From UBA4572 sp049965515 (lineage in GTDB: Bacteria; Nitrospirota; Leptospirillia; Leptospirillales; Leptospirillaceae): a stretch of 36,092 bases of DNA. Both the position numbers and the translations under genes were made by a program. How positions within the stretch are numbered: position 1 is the stretch's first letter; each line of letters begins with the position of its first letter. The stretch covers positions 1-36,092 of the forward strand of contig JBMFWG010000019.1 of the NCBI GenBank assembly GCA_049965515.1, read 5' to 3'. Shown in pieces: positions 15,838-23,318 of this stretch. The notes beneath the pieces were generated by a model. It was not told the origin of the DNA, searched no databases, and saw only the letters and a program-made list of their open reading frames with translations.

Positions 15838-17226
15838 CTATCCATCGGAACTATCCTCTCGCTCCTCGAGGGAGCGGGCGAGATCCTCAAAGGCCTCCTC
15901 AAGTCCCACACGTTCCTCCCGTCCCTGACGCAAGAATCCTGTCATGGACTCATGGAGTCGCACAGCCCGGTCGAGCTCCGGATCCCCGCCGGCGACATAG
16001 GCTCCGATACGAATCAGATCTTCCGAGCGGCGGTAGAGACCATAGAGTCGGCGCCACTCCCGGGCAAGCGACTGACGATTTTCATCGACAATATCCGCCA
16101 TGACCCGGGAGAGGCTCCCCATCGGTTCGACCGCCGGAAAAACTCCTTCGTGGGCCAGGGTTCTGGACAAAAGAATATGGCCGTCCAGAATCGCCGTCAG
16201 AGCCTCCGACAACGGATCATCGGGAAGGTCTTCCCCTTCGACCAGAACGGTATAGATCCCCGTGATCGACCCGGGGCCTTCCGAACATCCTGCCCGTTCG
16301 ACAAGGCGGGGAAGCTGGGCAAATACCGAGGGAGTAAAGCCCCGGGCCGAAGGAGGCTCTCCGGTGGCAAGGCCAATCTCCCGAAGCGCTCCGGCATAGC
16401 GGGTCAGGGAATCCATCATGAACAGAACATTCTGGCCACGATCCCGGAACATTTCGGCAATGGCCATGGCAAAATGGGTCGCCCGGGTCTTGAGGAGCGG
16501 CGGAAGCTCCCCGGTCGCGACGACCAGAACAGTTCGGGAAAGTCCCTCCGGACCCAAATCCCGCTCGAGAAATTCCCGGACCTCCCTTCCCCGCTCCCCG
16601 ATCAGGGCAATGACATTCACGTCCACCGAGGCATTCCGGGCCATCATTCCCATCAAGGTACTCTTTCCCACCCCCGGACCGGCAAAAATCCCGATCTTCT
16701 GTCCCTCCCCCACGGTGGCCAGAGCGTTGATCGACCTGACAGAAAGATCCAGGGCCCGCTTGATGCGCCTGCGGAGAAGGGGATTGATCGGTCTCCCCCG
16801 GAGAGGGACCTCCACCGTTCCCGGCGGAAGGGGCCGACCATCCATGGGGCGGCCCAGGGGATCGAGCACACGTCCCAGCCAGTTTGGAGAAATCCGAACG
16901 GAGGTGATCCGGCTCTTTCGCACGAGGCGGGTTCCCGGACGCACCCCTTCAAGATCGCCCAAGGGCATGAGAAGGGTTCTCCCCTCCCGGAAGCCAACGA
17001 CCTCGGCATCGACAGGGGGATCAGAAAGGAGGGTGCATATCTCTCCGACTCCCAGACTCATTCCCTTGGCCTCAATCATAAGGCCCACCCCCTGAACAAC
17101 AAGGCCCCCTTCCTGGTCCGGGGAAAAATCCGAGAGAAGGGACTCCATTTTCTTTCCGATCTCGTCAAGCCAGAGAGAACCTGCTTTGTCATCACGCCCG
17201 ATCGTGATCATCGTCCCCTGCCCCAT
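15838..17226 (-). CDS. fliI: Flagellum-specific ATPase FliI
   Basis: An F1-beta-like AAA ATPase of about 462 residues. The Walker A motif reads AGPGVGKST, with Pro where AGSGVGKST is common. Walker B is VLFMMDSLTRYA, and other family landmarks are GERGREVREF and ARGFTPSVFAQLPRLVERAG. FliI hexamers energise delivery of substrates to the FlhA gate with FliH as regulator and FliJ as stalk. The frame is open to an ATG at 17268, but that would overlap fliH by 77 bases; ATGs at 17226 and 17211 are more plausible and I cannot decide between them. The C-terminal domain is complete. Confidence 0.95.
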   Translation of the reverse strand: MGQGTMITIGRDDKAGSLWLDEIGKKMESLLSDFSPDQEGGLVVQGVGLMIEAKGMSLGVGEICTLLSDPPVDAEVVGFREGRTLLMPLGDLEGVRPGTRLVRKSRITSVRISPNWLGRVLDPLGRPMDGRPLPPGTVEVPLRGRPINPLLRRRIKRALDLSVRSINALATVGEGQKIGIFAGPGVGKSTLMGMMARNASVDVNVIALIGERGREVREFLERDLGPEGLSRTVLVVATGELPPLLKTRATHFAMAIAEMFRDRGQNVLFMMDSLTRYAGALREIGLATGEPPSARGFTPSVFAQLPRLVERAGCSEGPGSITGIYTVLVEGEDLPDDPLSEALTAILDGHILLSRTLAHEGVFPAVEPMGSLSRVMADIVDENRQSLAREWRRLYGLYRRSEDLIRIGAYVAGGDPELDRAVRLHESMTGFLRQGREERVGLEEAFEDLARSLEEREDSSDG

Positions 17227-17956
17227 CGGTGGTCCGTTCTTCCGGAAGTGCCCGTAACAGAACTCCATTCAAGCTTCCAGCGGCCTCCTCCGGGTCGAAA
17301 GAGACGATCCGGTCCTGGAATCTGAGTTCAACCCTGTGCCCGGAGAGATCGGGAGAGGCGGCCACCCTGACCCCCCGCTCCTGCATCTCGCGAACAAAGT
17401 CCGGATCGAAGCGGGTCACCCGTTCAAAGTCCTCGGGGGAGACCAGGAGGTCGGCGGTTCTGCCGGAGGCATATTCTCTCGAAAGACGGCCAAGAAGGCT
17501 CCGGACCCCTTCCGGAGAGGAGAGACTCTCTCCCAGGATCCTCCGAAAGGCCCTGTCAAGAATGGCCACCATCCGAGGCGCCATGGCCTCAAGCCGGCGA
17601 TCCTCAAAGTCGGGGACCTGCTTCGCCCAATCCAGCCAGGCTTGCCGAAATGGACCCATCTCCTCGGCAATCTGCTTCTGACCCTCCGCATATCCGGCCG
17701 CATAACCCTCGGCACGGGCACGGGACTCTACCTCTTCAAGCTTTCGGGAAAAGTCATAGAGTTCCGTCTCCCCGGCCTCGCCCGGTTGCCCCTTTTCCGG
17801 AGGCTTTCCTTTTTGAGAAGAGCGGTTCATTCCCGATCCCTCGCGCAAGGGGGGCGACGTTCCCCCCCCTTCCCCTGAGGGAAGGACCGTCGAGTCGGCC
17901 TTTCGAACAAAGCTCTCCGGGTTCCACTGGGAAAAGTTTCGGCCGGCGCTAGACAA
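17192..17956 (-). CDS. fliH: Flagellar assembly protein FliH
   Basis: 254 residues with a disordered N terminus and a helical segment containing GxxxG-type repeats typical of FliH (ARAEGYAAGYAEGQKQIAEEMG, about residues 80-101). A C-terminal domain resembles ATP synthase delta/E subunits (LVSPEDFERV; VELRFQDRIVSFDPEEAAGSLNGVL). FliH dimers bind FliI and anchor it to FliN at the C-ring. The start is inferred as TTG at 17956: GGAGGGGAG lies just upstream, and the gene then overlaps the fliG stop by eight bases. A later start would also be possible, since the N terminus is not conserved. Confidence 0.88.
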   Translation of the reverse strand: MSSAGRNFSQWNPESFVRKADSTVLPSGEGGGTSPPLREGSGMNRSSQKGKPPEKGQPGEAGETELYDFSRKLEEVESRARAEGYAAGYAEGQKQIAEEMGPFRQAWLDWAKQVPDFEDRRLEAMAPRMVAILDRAFRRILGESLSSPEGVRSLLGRLSREYASGRTADLLVSPEDFERVTRFDPDFVREMQERGVRVAASPDLSGHRVELRFQDRIVSFDPEEAAGSLNGVLLRALPEERTTDGAGDDDHDRA

Positions 17957-18953
17957 TCTGCTCCCCTCCGCGACCGAGGATCACGAGCTTGCCTTCGGCC
18001 TCGAGCCGGCGCACGACCTTCATGATCTCGGCCTGGGCCGTCTCCACATCCTTGAGCGGAATTCCTCCCATCGACTCGATATCGTCCTTGAGGGCCGCCT
18101 GGGCCCGAGTCGACATGTTGGAGAAGATCTTTTCCTTGACCTGATCCCCGGCTCCCCGCATGGCCTTTGTCAGGACATCGCGAGAGACGCTCTGCAGGAG
18201 GGCCTGGATCCCGCGATTATCGACCATGACCAGATCATCGAAGACAAACATCAGGGCTCGGATCTGCTCGGCCACCGACTGGTCATTCTGGCTGATGAAA
18301 TCGAGGATCCCCTCCGAGGTGGAGCGGTCCATCTCGTTTAAAAGGTTCGCCGTCTTCTCAATCCGGCTGACCCCGAGGCTCGTCAGCGAGCCGCCCATCA
18401 TCTGGATCTCGGTGGCTAGGACCTCCTCGAGATCGTGGACAACCTGGGGGTTGATATCCTCAAGTGTCGCCATCCGAAAAACAACATCGGCCTTCAGTGT
18501 CTCGGGAAGATACGCCAGCACATTGGCGGTCTGGTTCGGGTTCAGATAATTCAGAATCAGAGCAATCGTCTGGGGATGCTCGTTTCTGATCAGGTTCGCA
18601 ATGGACTTGGGATCCATCCACTTGAGTGACTGGAGGTTGGTCCCCTCCTGGTCATTCATGCTCTCGAAAATCTGGTCGGCCTGTTCCTTTCCCAGAGATT
18701 TCTCGAGGATCTCCCGCATGTACTTCTCCCCCATGCGCGGCAGACCCCGAGTCGCCTTGTACACGACGGAGAACTCGTTCATCACCTCGTCGATCTCCTC
18801 GGGGCTGACCTCCCCCATCTGGGCAATCAGACTCGAGATCACTCCGACCTCCTTGATGTCGAGCTGCTTCAGGATTTCTGCCGCCACATCGGGGCCCACG
18901 GCCGCAACAAAGATCGCCGCCTTCTCAAGCCCCGAGAGCTTCCGCTTGGCCAC
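17949..18953 (-). CDS. fliG: Flagellar motor switch protein FliG
   Basis: 334 residues with the three FliG regions: N-terminal FliF-binding domain, middle domain with the EHPQTIALILNYLNP motif, and C-terminal torque domain starting near MFVFDDLVMVDNRGIQ. In a hand alignment with E. coli FliG, the torque residues corresponding to Arg281, Asp288 and Asp289 are present (NMSTRAQAALKDD). The Lys264 position is Arg, and I see no arginine at the Arg297 position. FliG is the rotor component that contacts the stators. It starts at GTG 18953 with GGGGAG six bases upstream, 12 bases after fliF. Confidence 0.96.
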   Translation of the reverse strand: MAKRKLSGLEKAAIFVAAVGPDVAAEILKQLDIKEVGVISSLIAQMGEVSPEEIDEVMNEFSVVYKATRGLPRMGEKYMREILEKSLGKEQADQIFESMNDQEGTNLQSLKWMDPKSIANLIRNEHPQTIALILNYLNPNQTANVLAYLPETLKADVVFRMATLEDINPQVVHDLEEVLATEIQMMGGSLTSLGVSRIEKTANLLNEMDRSTSEGILDFISQNDQSVAEQIRALMFVFDDLVMVDNRGIQALLQSVSRDVLTKAMRGAGDQVKEKIFSNMSTRAQAALKDDIESMGGIPLKDVETAQAEIMKVVRRLEAEGKLVILGRGGEQIV

Positions 18954-18965
18954 CGGCGGCTCCCC

Positions 18966-20558
18966 CTACTTTTCCTTGAGCCAGAGTCGAAGGACCTGGG
19001 CTGCCTGGGAGGGATCTTCCTGGGTCATCCGGGCAATATCCTCCTTGCTAGAAGAGATGGTCTCCCGCTCCTCTTCCCGGTCGGGGACAGAAAGACCCAC
19101 AGGGCCCGAGGCGGGCATGGGCAGAGATTTGGTCATCATGCTCTGGAGAATGGGCTTGAGGATAAAGAGGCTGAAGATCAGCACGAGCAAGCCTCCCAGG
19201 AAGATTTCAAACAGCGGCATGAAGGGCTTCAGGCGTTCGGCCATCCGGACTTCCTGGGTCTTCTCTTCCGGAGCCGCGGCCGCAAAGGGAACAGAGTCGA
19301 CCACCACCGTGTCTCCGCGGGTCGCATCGTAGCCGATCGCGTTCTGAACGATTCGAGTGAAGGAAGCCAGCTCTTCGGGCGTTCTTGGCTCGTAGATCCG
19401 GGTCTCTCCCGTCTTGCCGGTCACGATACGGGTCTTTCCGTTCACCAGGACCGAGACCGAGATGCGGGAGACGGTTCCGGTGGGAAGCACGATATGGCTC
19501 ATGGTATGACTCACGTCGTAGTGCTCGATATCCTTCTTTTTCGAATATTTCGTCTGCGTTCCATCCTTGGGCCCCAAGGGGGGAGAGGCGACCTTTCCAT
19601 TGGATCCGGGGACATTGCTCAAGACCCCTGGCACCCCCACGGGAACAATTCGCGTGCCGGAGGACTTCTCCCGGAGCTTTTCCCGTTCGGAAAGAGCCCG
19701 TCCCTTGGGATCATAGAGCTCACGCGTCTCCTCCACCCGACGAAAGTCGAGCGTCGCATTGACCCGAACCACCGACTGCCCCTCTCCTAGAACCTGGTCG
19801 AGCATGGACTGGACGCGATTCCTGAGGCGATGCTCCACCATAGCCTGATAGGCAAGCTGGGCCTTTGTCAGCTCTCCCGGAATCAGCCCGGGGTGCTTTT
19901 CGTTGAGGATCGTCCCGGTGTTGTCGACCACGGTGACATGGTCAGGCGTCAGACCCTCCACAGAGCTGGCCACAAGATGGACAATCCCCTTCACCTGGGC
20001 CCGGGAGAGGGAGCGGCCAGGCTTGAGGCGAACGAGAACGGAGGCATGTGCCCCCTTCTGGTGGCGGAGGAAGACCGAGCGGCGGGGAAGGACAATCGAA
20101 ACCCGGGCCAGCGCGATGGGGCTCATCTCCTCGATTGTGCGGTCAAGCTCTGACTGCAGGGCCTGGAGATATTGCACATGCTGGACAAAGTCGGTCGTCG
20201 TCAGGGAAGGATGGTTGAAGATCGCAAATCCCGCCCCATGATGGCGGGGGAGCCCGTCGTCGGCCAGCTGCATCCGGAGAATGTAGACCTGCTTTTTCGG
20301 AACACGGATCTCCGTTCCCTTGGCGTCGGTGTCGTAGGAGATCCCCATACGGTCGAGCTTTTGCGAGATTTCGAAGCTGTCCGTCGGACTGAGGTGGGAA
20401 TAGAGAACAGCCGTGTCTGCGCTCTTTCCGATCACCCCGAGGAAAACGAGGAGACCGACAAGAAGGGCTCCAAGTACCCCGGCGACAATCTTCTGAAGCA
20501 TCGTCAGACGGCCAAACCACATTGATATCGTCTCCATGAACTTCCTGAGCAAATCCAT
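18966..20558 (-). CDS. fliF: Flagellar MS-ring protein FliF
   Basis: 530 residues. A first transmembrane helix lies at about 24-44 and periplasmic ring-building motifs follow (for example FAIFNHPSLTTTDFVQHVQYLQALQSELDRTIE). A second transmembrane helix at about 450-472 precedes a cytoplasmic tail ending in MTQEDPSQAAQVLRLWLKEK, the FliG-binding segment. FliF forms the MS-ring that nucleates the basal body and C-ring. GGAGG lies eight bases before the ATG at 20558. The operon order fliE-fliF-fliG-fliH-fliI is fully conserved. Confidence 0.97.
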   Translation of the reverse strand: MDLLRKFMETISMWFGRLTMLQKIVAGVLGALLVGLLVFLGVIGKSADTAVLYSHLSPTDSFEISQKLDRMGISYDTDAKGTEIRVPKKQVYILRMQLADDGLPRHHGAGFAIFNHPSLTTTDFVQHVQYLQALQSELDRTIEEMSPIALARVSIVLPRRSVFLRHQKGAHASVLVRLKPGRSLSRAQVKGIVHLVASSVEGLTPDHVTVVDNTGTILNEKHPGLIPGELTKAQLAYQAMVEHRLRNRVQSMLDQVLGEGQSVVRVNATLDFRRVEETRELYDPKGRALSEREKLREKSSGTRIVPVGVPGVLSNVPGSNGKVASPPLGPKDGTQTKYSKKKDIEHYDVSHTMSHIVLPTGTVSRISVSVLVNGKTRIVTGKTGETRIYEPRTPEELASFTRIVQNAIGYDATRGDTVVVDSVPFAAAAPEEKTQEVRMAERLKPFMPLFEIFLGGLLVLIFSLFILKPILQSMMTKSLPMPASGPVGLSVPDREEERETISSSKEDIARMTQEDPSQAAQVLRLWLKEK

Positions 20559-20580
20559 CTAGAGATCCTCCGCAGCATGC

Positions 20581-20892
20581 CTAAAGAGGCATGTTTTCAA
20601 TTTCCTGATAGGCCTTCACAATCCGGTCCCGCACCTGCATCATCAAATGGAAGGAGACATCGGCCTGGGCCATCTCAATCATTGTCTGGTGAAGGGTGAC
20701 TCCATTCTGTCCTGTGGAGAAATCCTGGATAGTCTTGTCCGCCTCATTCTGGAGCGAGTTCACCCGGGCGATCGAATCCTTGAGAACATTAACAAAGTTC
20801 TCCTCCCCCGAATGGGATGGAGCCGGACTTCCCTCCTTCGGTGCCAGCCCCTCCGTCGCCTGAGTTCTCAGGATATTCGGATCAATGTCCAT
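20581..20892 (-). CDS. fliE: Flagellar hook-basal body protein FliE
   Basis: 103 residues, the usual FliE size, with the signature FVNVLKDSIARVNSLQNEADKTIQDFSTG and the C-terminal TMIEMAQADVSFHLMMQVRDRIVKAYQEI. FliE joins the MS-ring to the proximal rod and is among the first exported proteins. The ATG is preceded by GGAGGGA. It lies between flgC and fliF with short gaps on both sides. Confidence 0.96.
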   Translation of the reverse strand: MDIDPNILRTQATEGLAPKEGSPAPSHSGEENFVNVLKDSIARVNSLQNEADKTIQDFSTGQNGVTLHQTMIEMAQADVSFHLMMQVRDRIVKAYQEIENMPL

Positions 20893-20915
20893 GGAATCCC
20901 TCCTCCATCACATGG

Positions 20916-21353
20916 CTAGACATGGATCGTGAGGTCCTTCGATGCCATTCTCTTGGTCGTGTCCATCGCCGTCAGATTCGCCTCGTAGGCCCGAGAGGCA
21001 TCAATGAGGTTGGTCATCTCCTCCAGCTTCGACACATTGGGATGCATCACATAGCCGTCGCGGTCGGCATCCGGATTGTTGGGATCATAAACCCGGACCA
21101 GAGGGCGGGGATCCCGAACCATCCCCAGAACACGGACTTCCTTCACCGGGCTCTCTTGGGGAGAGTTCAGAATATCCGAGAAGGAGCGGCCTGGAGCCAC
21201 GGCGGCAAAGATGACGTCCCGGCGCTCGTAGGTTCCGTTCGGATTTCCCCGGGTGGCATCGGCATTGGCCAGATTGCCGGCAAGGACGTTGAGCCGGATT
21301 CGTTCCGCCTCCAGACCAGAGGCGGAGATCCTCATGGCATCAGAGAATCCCAT
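20916..21353 (-). CDS. flgC: Flagellar proximal rod protein FlgC
   Basis: 145 residues. The N terminus MGFSDAMRISASGLEAERIRL is followed by NVLAGNLANADAT, and the C terminus has the rod-protein helix with DASRAYEANLTAMDTTKRM. These paired ends mark axial rod proteins; the length and order after flgB identify FlgC. The ATG has GGGAGG upstream and the gene begins two bases after the flgB stop, so the two are co-translated. Confidence 0.95.
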   Translation of the reverse strand: MGFSDAMRISASGLEAERIRLNVLAGNLANADATRGNPNGTYERRDVIFAAVAPGRSFSDILNSPQESPVKEVRVLGMVRDPRPLVRVYDPNNPDADRDGYVMHPNVSKLEEMTNLIDASRAYEANLTAMDTTKRMASKDLTIHV

Positions 21354-21355
21354 GA

Positions 21356-21730
21356 CTACCTCCCTTCACCCGAAATGGAATCCCCCATCATCCGGTACTT
21401 CCAGCCGATCATGGAGGCCACGGCATTGTAATTTCCGGTATTGGAGGCGAGTTTCTGCATTTCAAGCTCAATGTTGACCGTATTGAGATCGTTCCCGACA
21501 GTCTCGTCGGTATTGACCGTCAGAACTCCCTCCGTCCGGTCGAGCCGGTCGCGGGAAGGGGCCTTCAGCGCCCGGGCCAGCTCATCCTTGAACGAGATGT
21601 CCCGGGCCTGGTAACCGGGGGTATCCTGGTTCGCGATGTTGCCAACAAGCAGCAGATGGCGACGGGAACGAATGTCCAGCGTCACTTTGAGAAGGTCTGT
21701 TGTCCGGTCAAAGAGGTGAACCTGACTCAT
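21356..21730 (-). CDS. flgB: Flagellar proximal rod protein FlgB
   Basis: 124 residues with the rod signature LLLVGNIANQDTPGYQARDISFKDEL and a C-terminal helix (LEMQKLASNTGNYNAVASMIGWKYRMM). FlgB is part of the proximal rod. As first gene of the flgB-to-flgE unit it has its own AAGGAG ribosome site and is preceded by a sigma-54 type promoter centred about 70 bases upstream. Confidence 0.95.
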   Translation of the reverse strand: MSQVHLFDRTTDLLKVTLDIRSRRHLLLVGNIANQDTPGYQARDISFKDELARALKAPSRDRLDRTEGVLTVNTDETVGNDLNTVNIELEMQKLASNTGNYNAVASMIGWKYRMMGDSISGEGR

Positions 21731-21791
21731 GTCTCTCTCCTTCTCCCCCGGAGGGGATCTTCCCGATGAAGTGTCTCACTCTTTCATTTAA

Positions 21792-21805
21792 GCAAAATTC
21801 ATGCC
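21792..21805 (-). promoter_or_regulatory. Sigma-54 (-24/-12) promoter of the flgB operon
   Basis: The minus strand reads GGCATGAATTTTGC followed by TTA: GG and GC are exactly ten bases apart and the TTGC box is perfect (consensus TGGCACG-N4-TTGCW). Transcription would start near 21780, about 50 bases before the flgB ATG. It lies in the 180-base gap downstream of a gene for a sigma-54-dependent regulator and ends with the same TTGCTTA as the fliL promoter. Confidence 0.78.
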
Positions 21806-21859
21806 TTTTGAGAAAACTTCTTGCAAGAAATTATGGATAAAAGCTATACCGATATTCTT

Positions 21860-21881
21860 CACCTCTGTCAAAGAAGAGGTG
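21860..21881. promoter_or_regulatory. Inverted repeat upstream of the flgB promoter, possible activator site
   Basis: CACCTCT and AGAGGTG form a perfect seven-base dyad with an eight-base spacer. Its centre lies about 90 bases upstream of the predicted flgB transcription start, a usual distance for an NtrC-family enhancer. Identification as an activator-binding site is inference only; it could instead be an mRNA hairpin after the regulator gene. Confidence 0.35.
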
Positions 21882-21892
21882 GGCAAGGACAA

Positions 21893-21911
21893 GGCGGAAA
21901 ATTTTTCCGCC
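21893..21911 (-). terminator. Hairpin at the end of the FlrC-like gene, weak terminator candidate
   Basis: Nine-base arms (GGCGGAAAA/TTTTCCGCC) meet almost without a loop, starting within the stop codon of the response-regulator gene. The following minus-strand sequence has only short T clusters, so termination would be inefficient. Partial readthrough into flgB is plausible. Confidence 0.35.
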
Positions 21912-23308
21912 TAGGACTCCCCGTTTTCCCCGAAAACAATGCCATACTCCGAGAGCTTGTTCCGGAGGGTCCGGACGTTGATCCCCAGAAGCCTCGCCGA
22001 CTGCGCCTTGTTCCCTCCACAGGAGGCCAGCGTCCGAAGAATCAACTCCCTCTCGACCTCCCAGACCGATCTCCCCGGACGGATTCCTTCCTCCGGAGAG
22101 GGGGCCCGGGAAATCAGAGCCTCTTCTGAAATCTCCGAGGGGTCCAGGAGGTCTTCAAGATGCTCGGGACGTATGGATCGTCCCGCCGCAAGGAAGGCCG
22201 CCCGGGTCACGACATTTTCGAGCTCTCGCACATTCCCCGGCCAGGAATGTCGGACCAGGAGCCCCAGAGCTTCCTGGGTGAAAGGTCCCACGGCCATATG
22301 GGACTGTTCGAAGGCCTGACGAAAGCGCTCCGCCAAAAGTGGAATATCCTCCGAGCGTTCCCGAAGAGGGGGCAGCATGACGGGGAAGACCCGGAGCCGG
22401 TAGTAAAGATCTTCCCGGAAACGTCCCTCCCGAACCTCTTCCTTCAGGTTTCGGTTGGTCGTCGCCACGATCCGGATATCCACCGGAACCGGGCGGGTTC
22501 CCCCCACCCGATCGATCTCCCGCTCCTGGATGACCCGCAGGAGCTTTGCCTGAAGAGACATCTCCATCTCACCGATTTCGTCGAGAAGGATCGTCCCCGT
22601 ATGGGCCAATTCAAACTTGCCGATCTTCCGGACGGCCGCTCCCGAAAAGGCTCCCTTCTCATACCCGAAGAGCTCCGACTCCAGAAGGTTGTCCGGAAGG
22701 GCGGCACAATTGACAGCGACAAAGGGACGATGCGCCCGGGTCGATCGTTCATGAAGATAGCGGGCAATGAGCTCCTTGCCGGTTCCGCTCTCTCCTTCAA
22801 TCAGGACCGTTGCCGGAGTCGCCGCCACCGCATCGATCATCCCCAGGATTCGGATCATCCCCGGATCCCGAGTCAGGATGGGGCGGGAGACAGACTCCCA
22901 AGGTCCTGTGCGACCTACCAGCAAAGATGGAGAGATACCCGGTCCCGCCGGCTTCAGGATCTTCCGGAGATCTTCCGCCTTGAACGGCTTTGTCAGAAAA
23001 TTGACGGCTCCCTGCTGCATCGCAGCAACGGCCTGGGGAACCGTTCCATACCCTGTCATGAGAATGACACGCGTCAGAGGTGCGGTGGAGCGAAGGTGCG
23101 AGAGAAGCTCCATCCCGTCGACGGAGGGCATCCTCACATCGCTAATCACCCACCCATACTCCTCCCGGGAGAGTTTTTCCAGGGCCTCTTTCCCGTTTTG
23201 GGCAAGACTGACGCGAAACCCGTCCTGGCGAAGCGTTTCCCCCAGAGCGATCGCCATCTCCGGCTCGTCGTCAACCACCAGAATGCTTCCGGACTCCTGT
23301 ATTCCCAC
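21911..23308 (-). CDS. Sigma-54-dependent response regulator, FleR/FlrC-like
   Basis: 465 residues in NtrC-type order: receiver domain (1-120, phospho-site Asp57 in VISDVRMP), AAA+ domain (about 142-375) with Walker A GESGTGKE (172-179) and Walker B LLDEIGE (241-247), and a Fis-type helix-turn-helix at about 432-455. The sigma-54-contacting loop reads GAFSGA (219-224) rather than GAFTGA. It starts at GTG 23308 with GAGGAGG five bases upstream, ten bases after the histidine kinase gene. The position immediately before the flgB operon and beside a FlrB-type kinase suggests control of middle flagellar genes, as FlrC in Vibrio and FleR in Pseudomonas. The family is certain; the flagellar role is inferred from context. 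Confidence 0.9.
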   Translation of the reverse strand: MGIQESGSILVVDDEPEMAIALGETLRQDGFRVSLAQNGKEALEKLSREEYGWVISDVRMPSVDGMELLSHLRSTAPLTRVILMTGYGTVPQAVAAMQQGAVNFLTKPFKAEDLRKILKPAGPGISPSLLVGRTGPWESVSRPILTRDPGMIRILGMIDAVAATPATVLIEGESGTGKELIARYLHERSTRAHRPFVAVNCAALPDNLLESELFGYEKGAFSGAAVRKIGKFELAHTGTILLDEIGEMEMSLQAKLLRVIQEREIDRVGGTRPVPVDIRIVATTNRNLKEEVREGRFREDLYYRLRVFPVMLPPLRERSEDIPLLAERFRQAFEQSHMAVGPFTQEALGLLVRHSWPGNVRELENVVTRAAFLAAGRSIRPEHLEDLLDPSEISEEALISRAPSPEEGIRPGRSVWEVERELILRTLASCGGNKAQSARLLGINVRTLRNKLSEYGIVFGENGES

Positions 23309-23318
23309 CTTGACCTCC

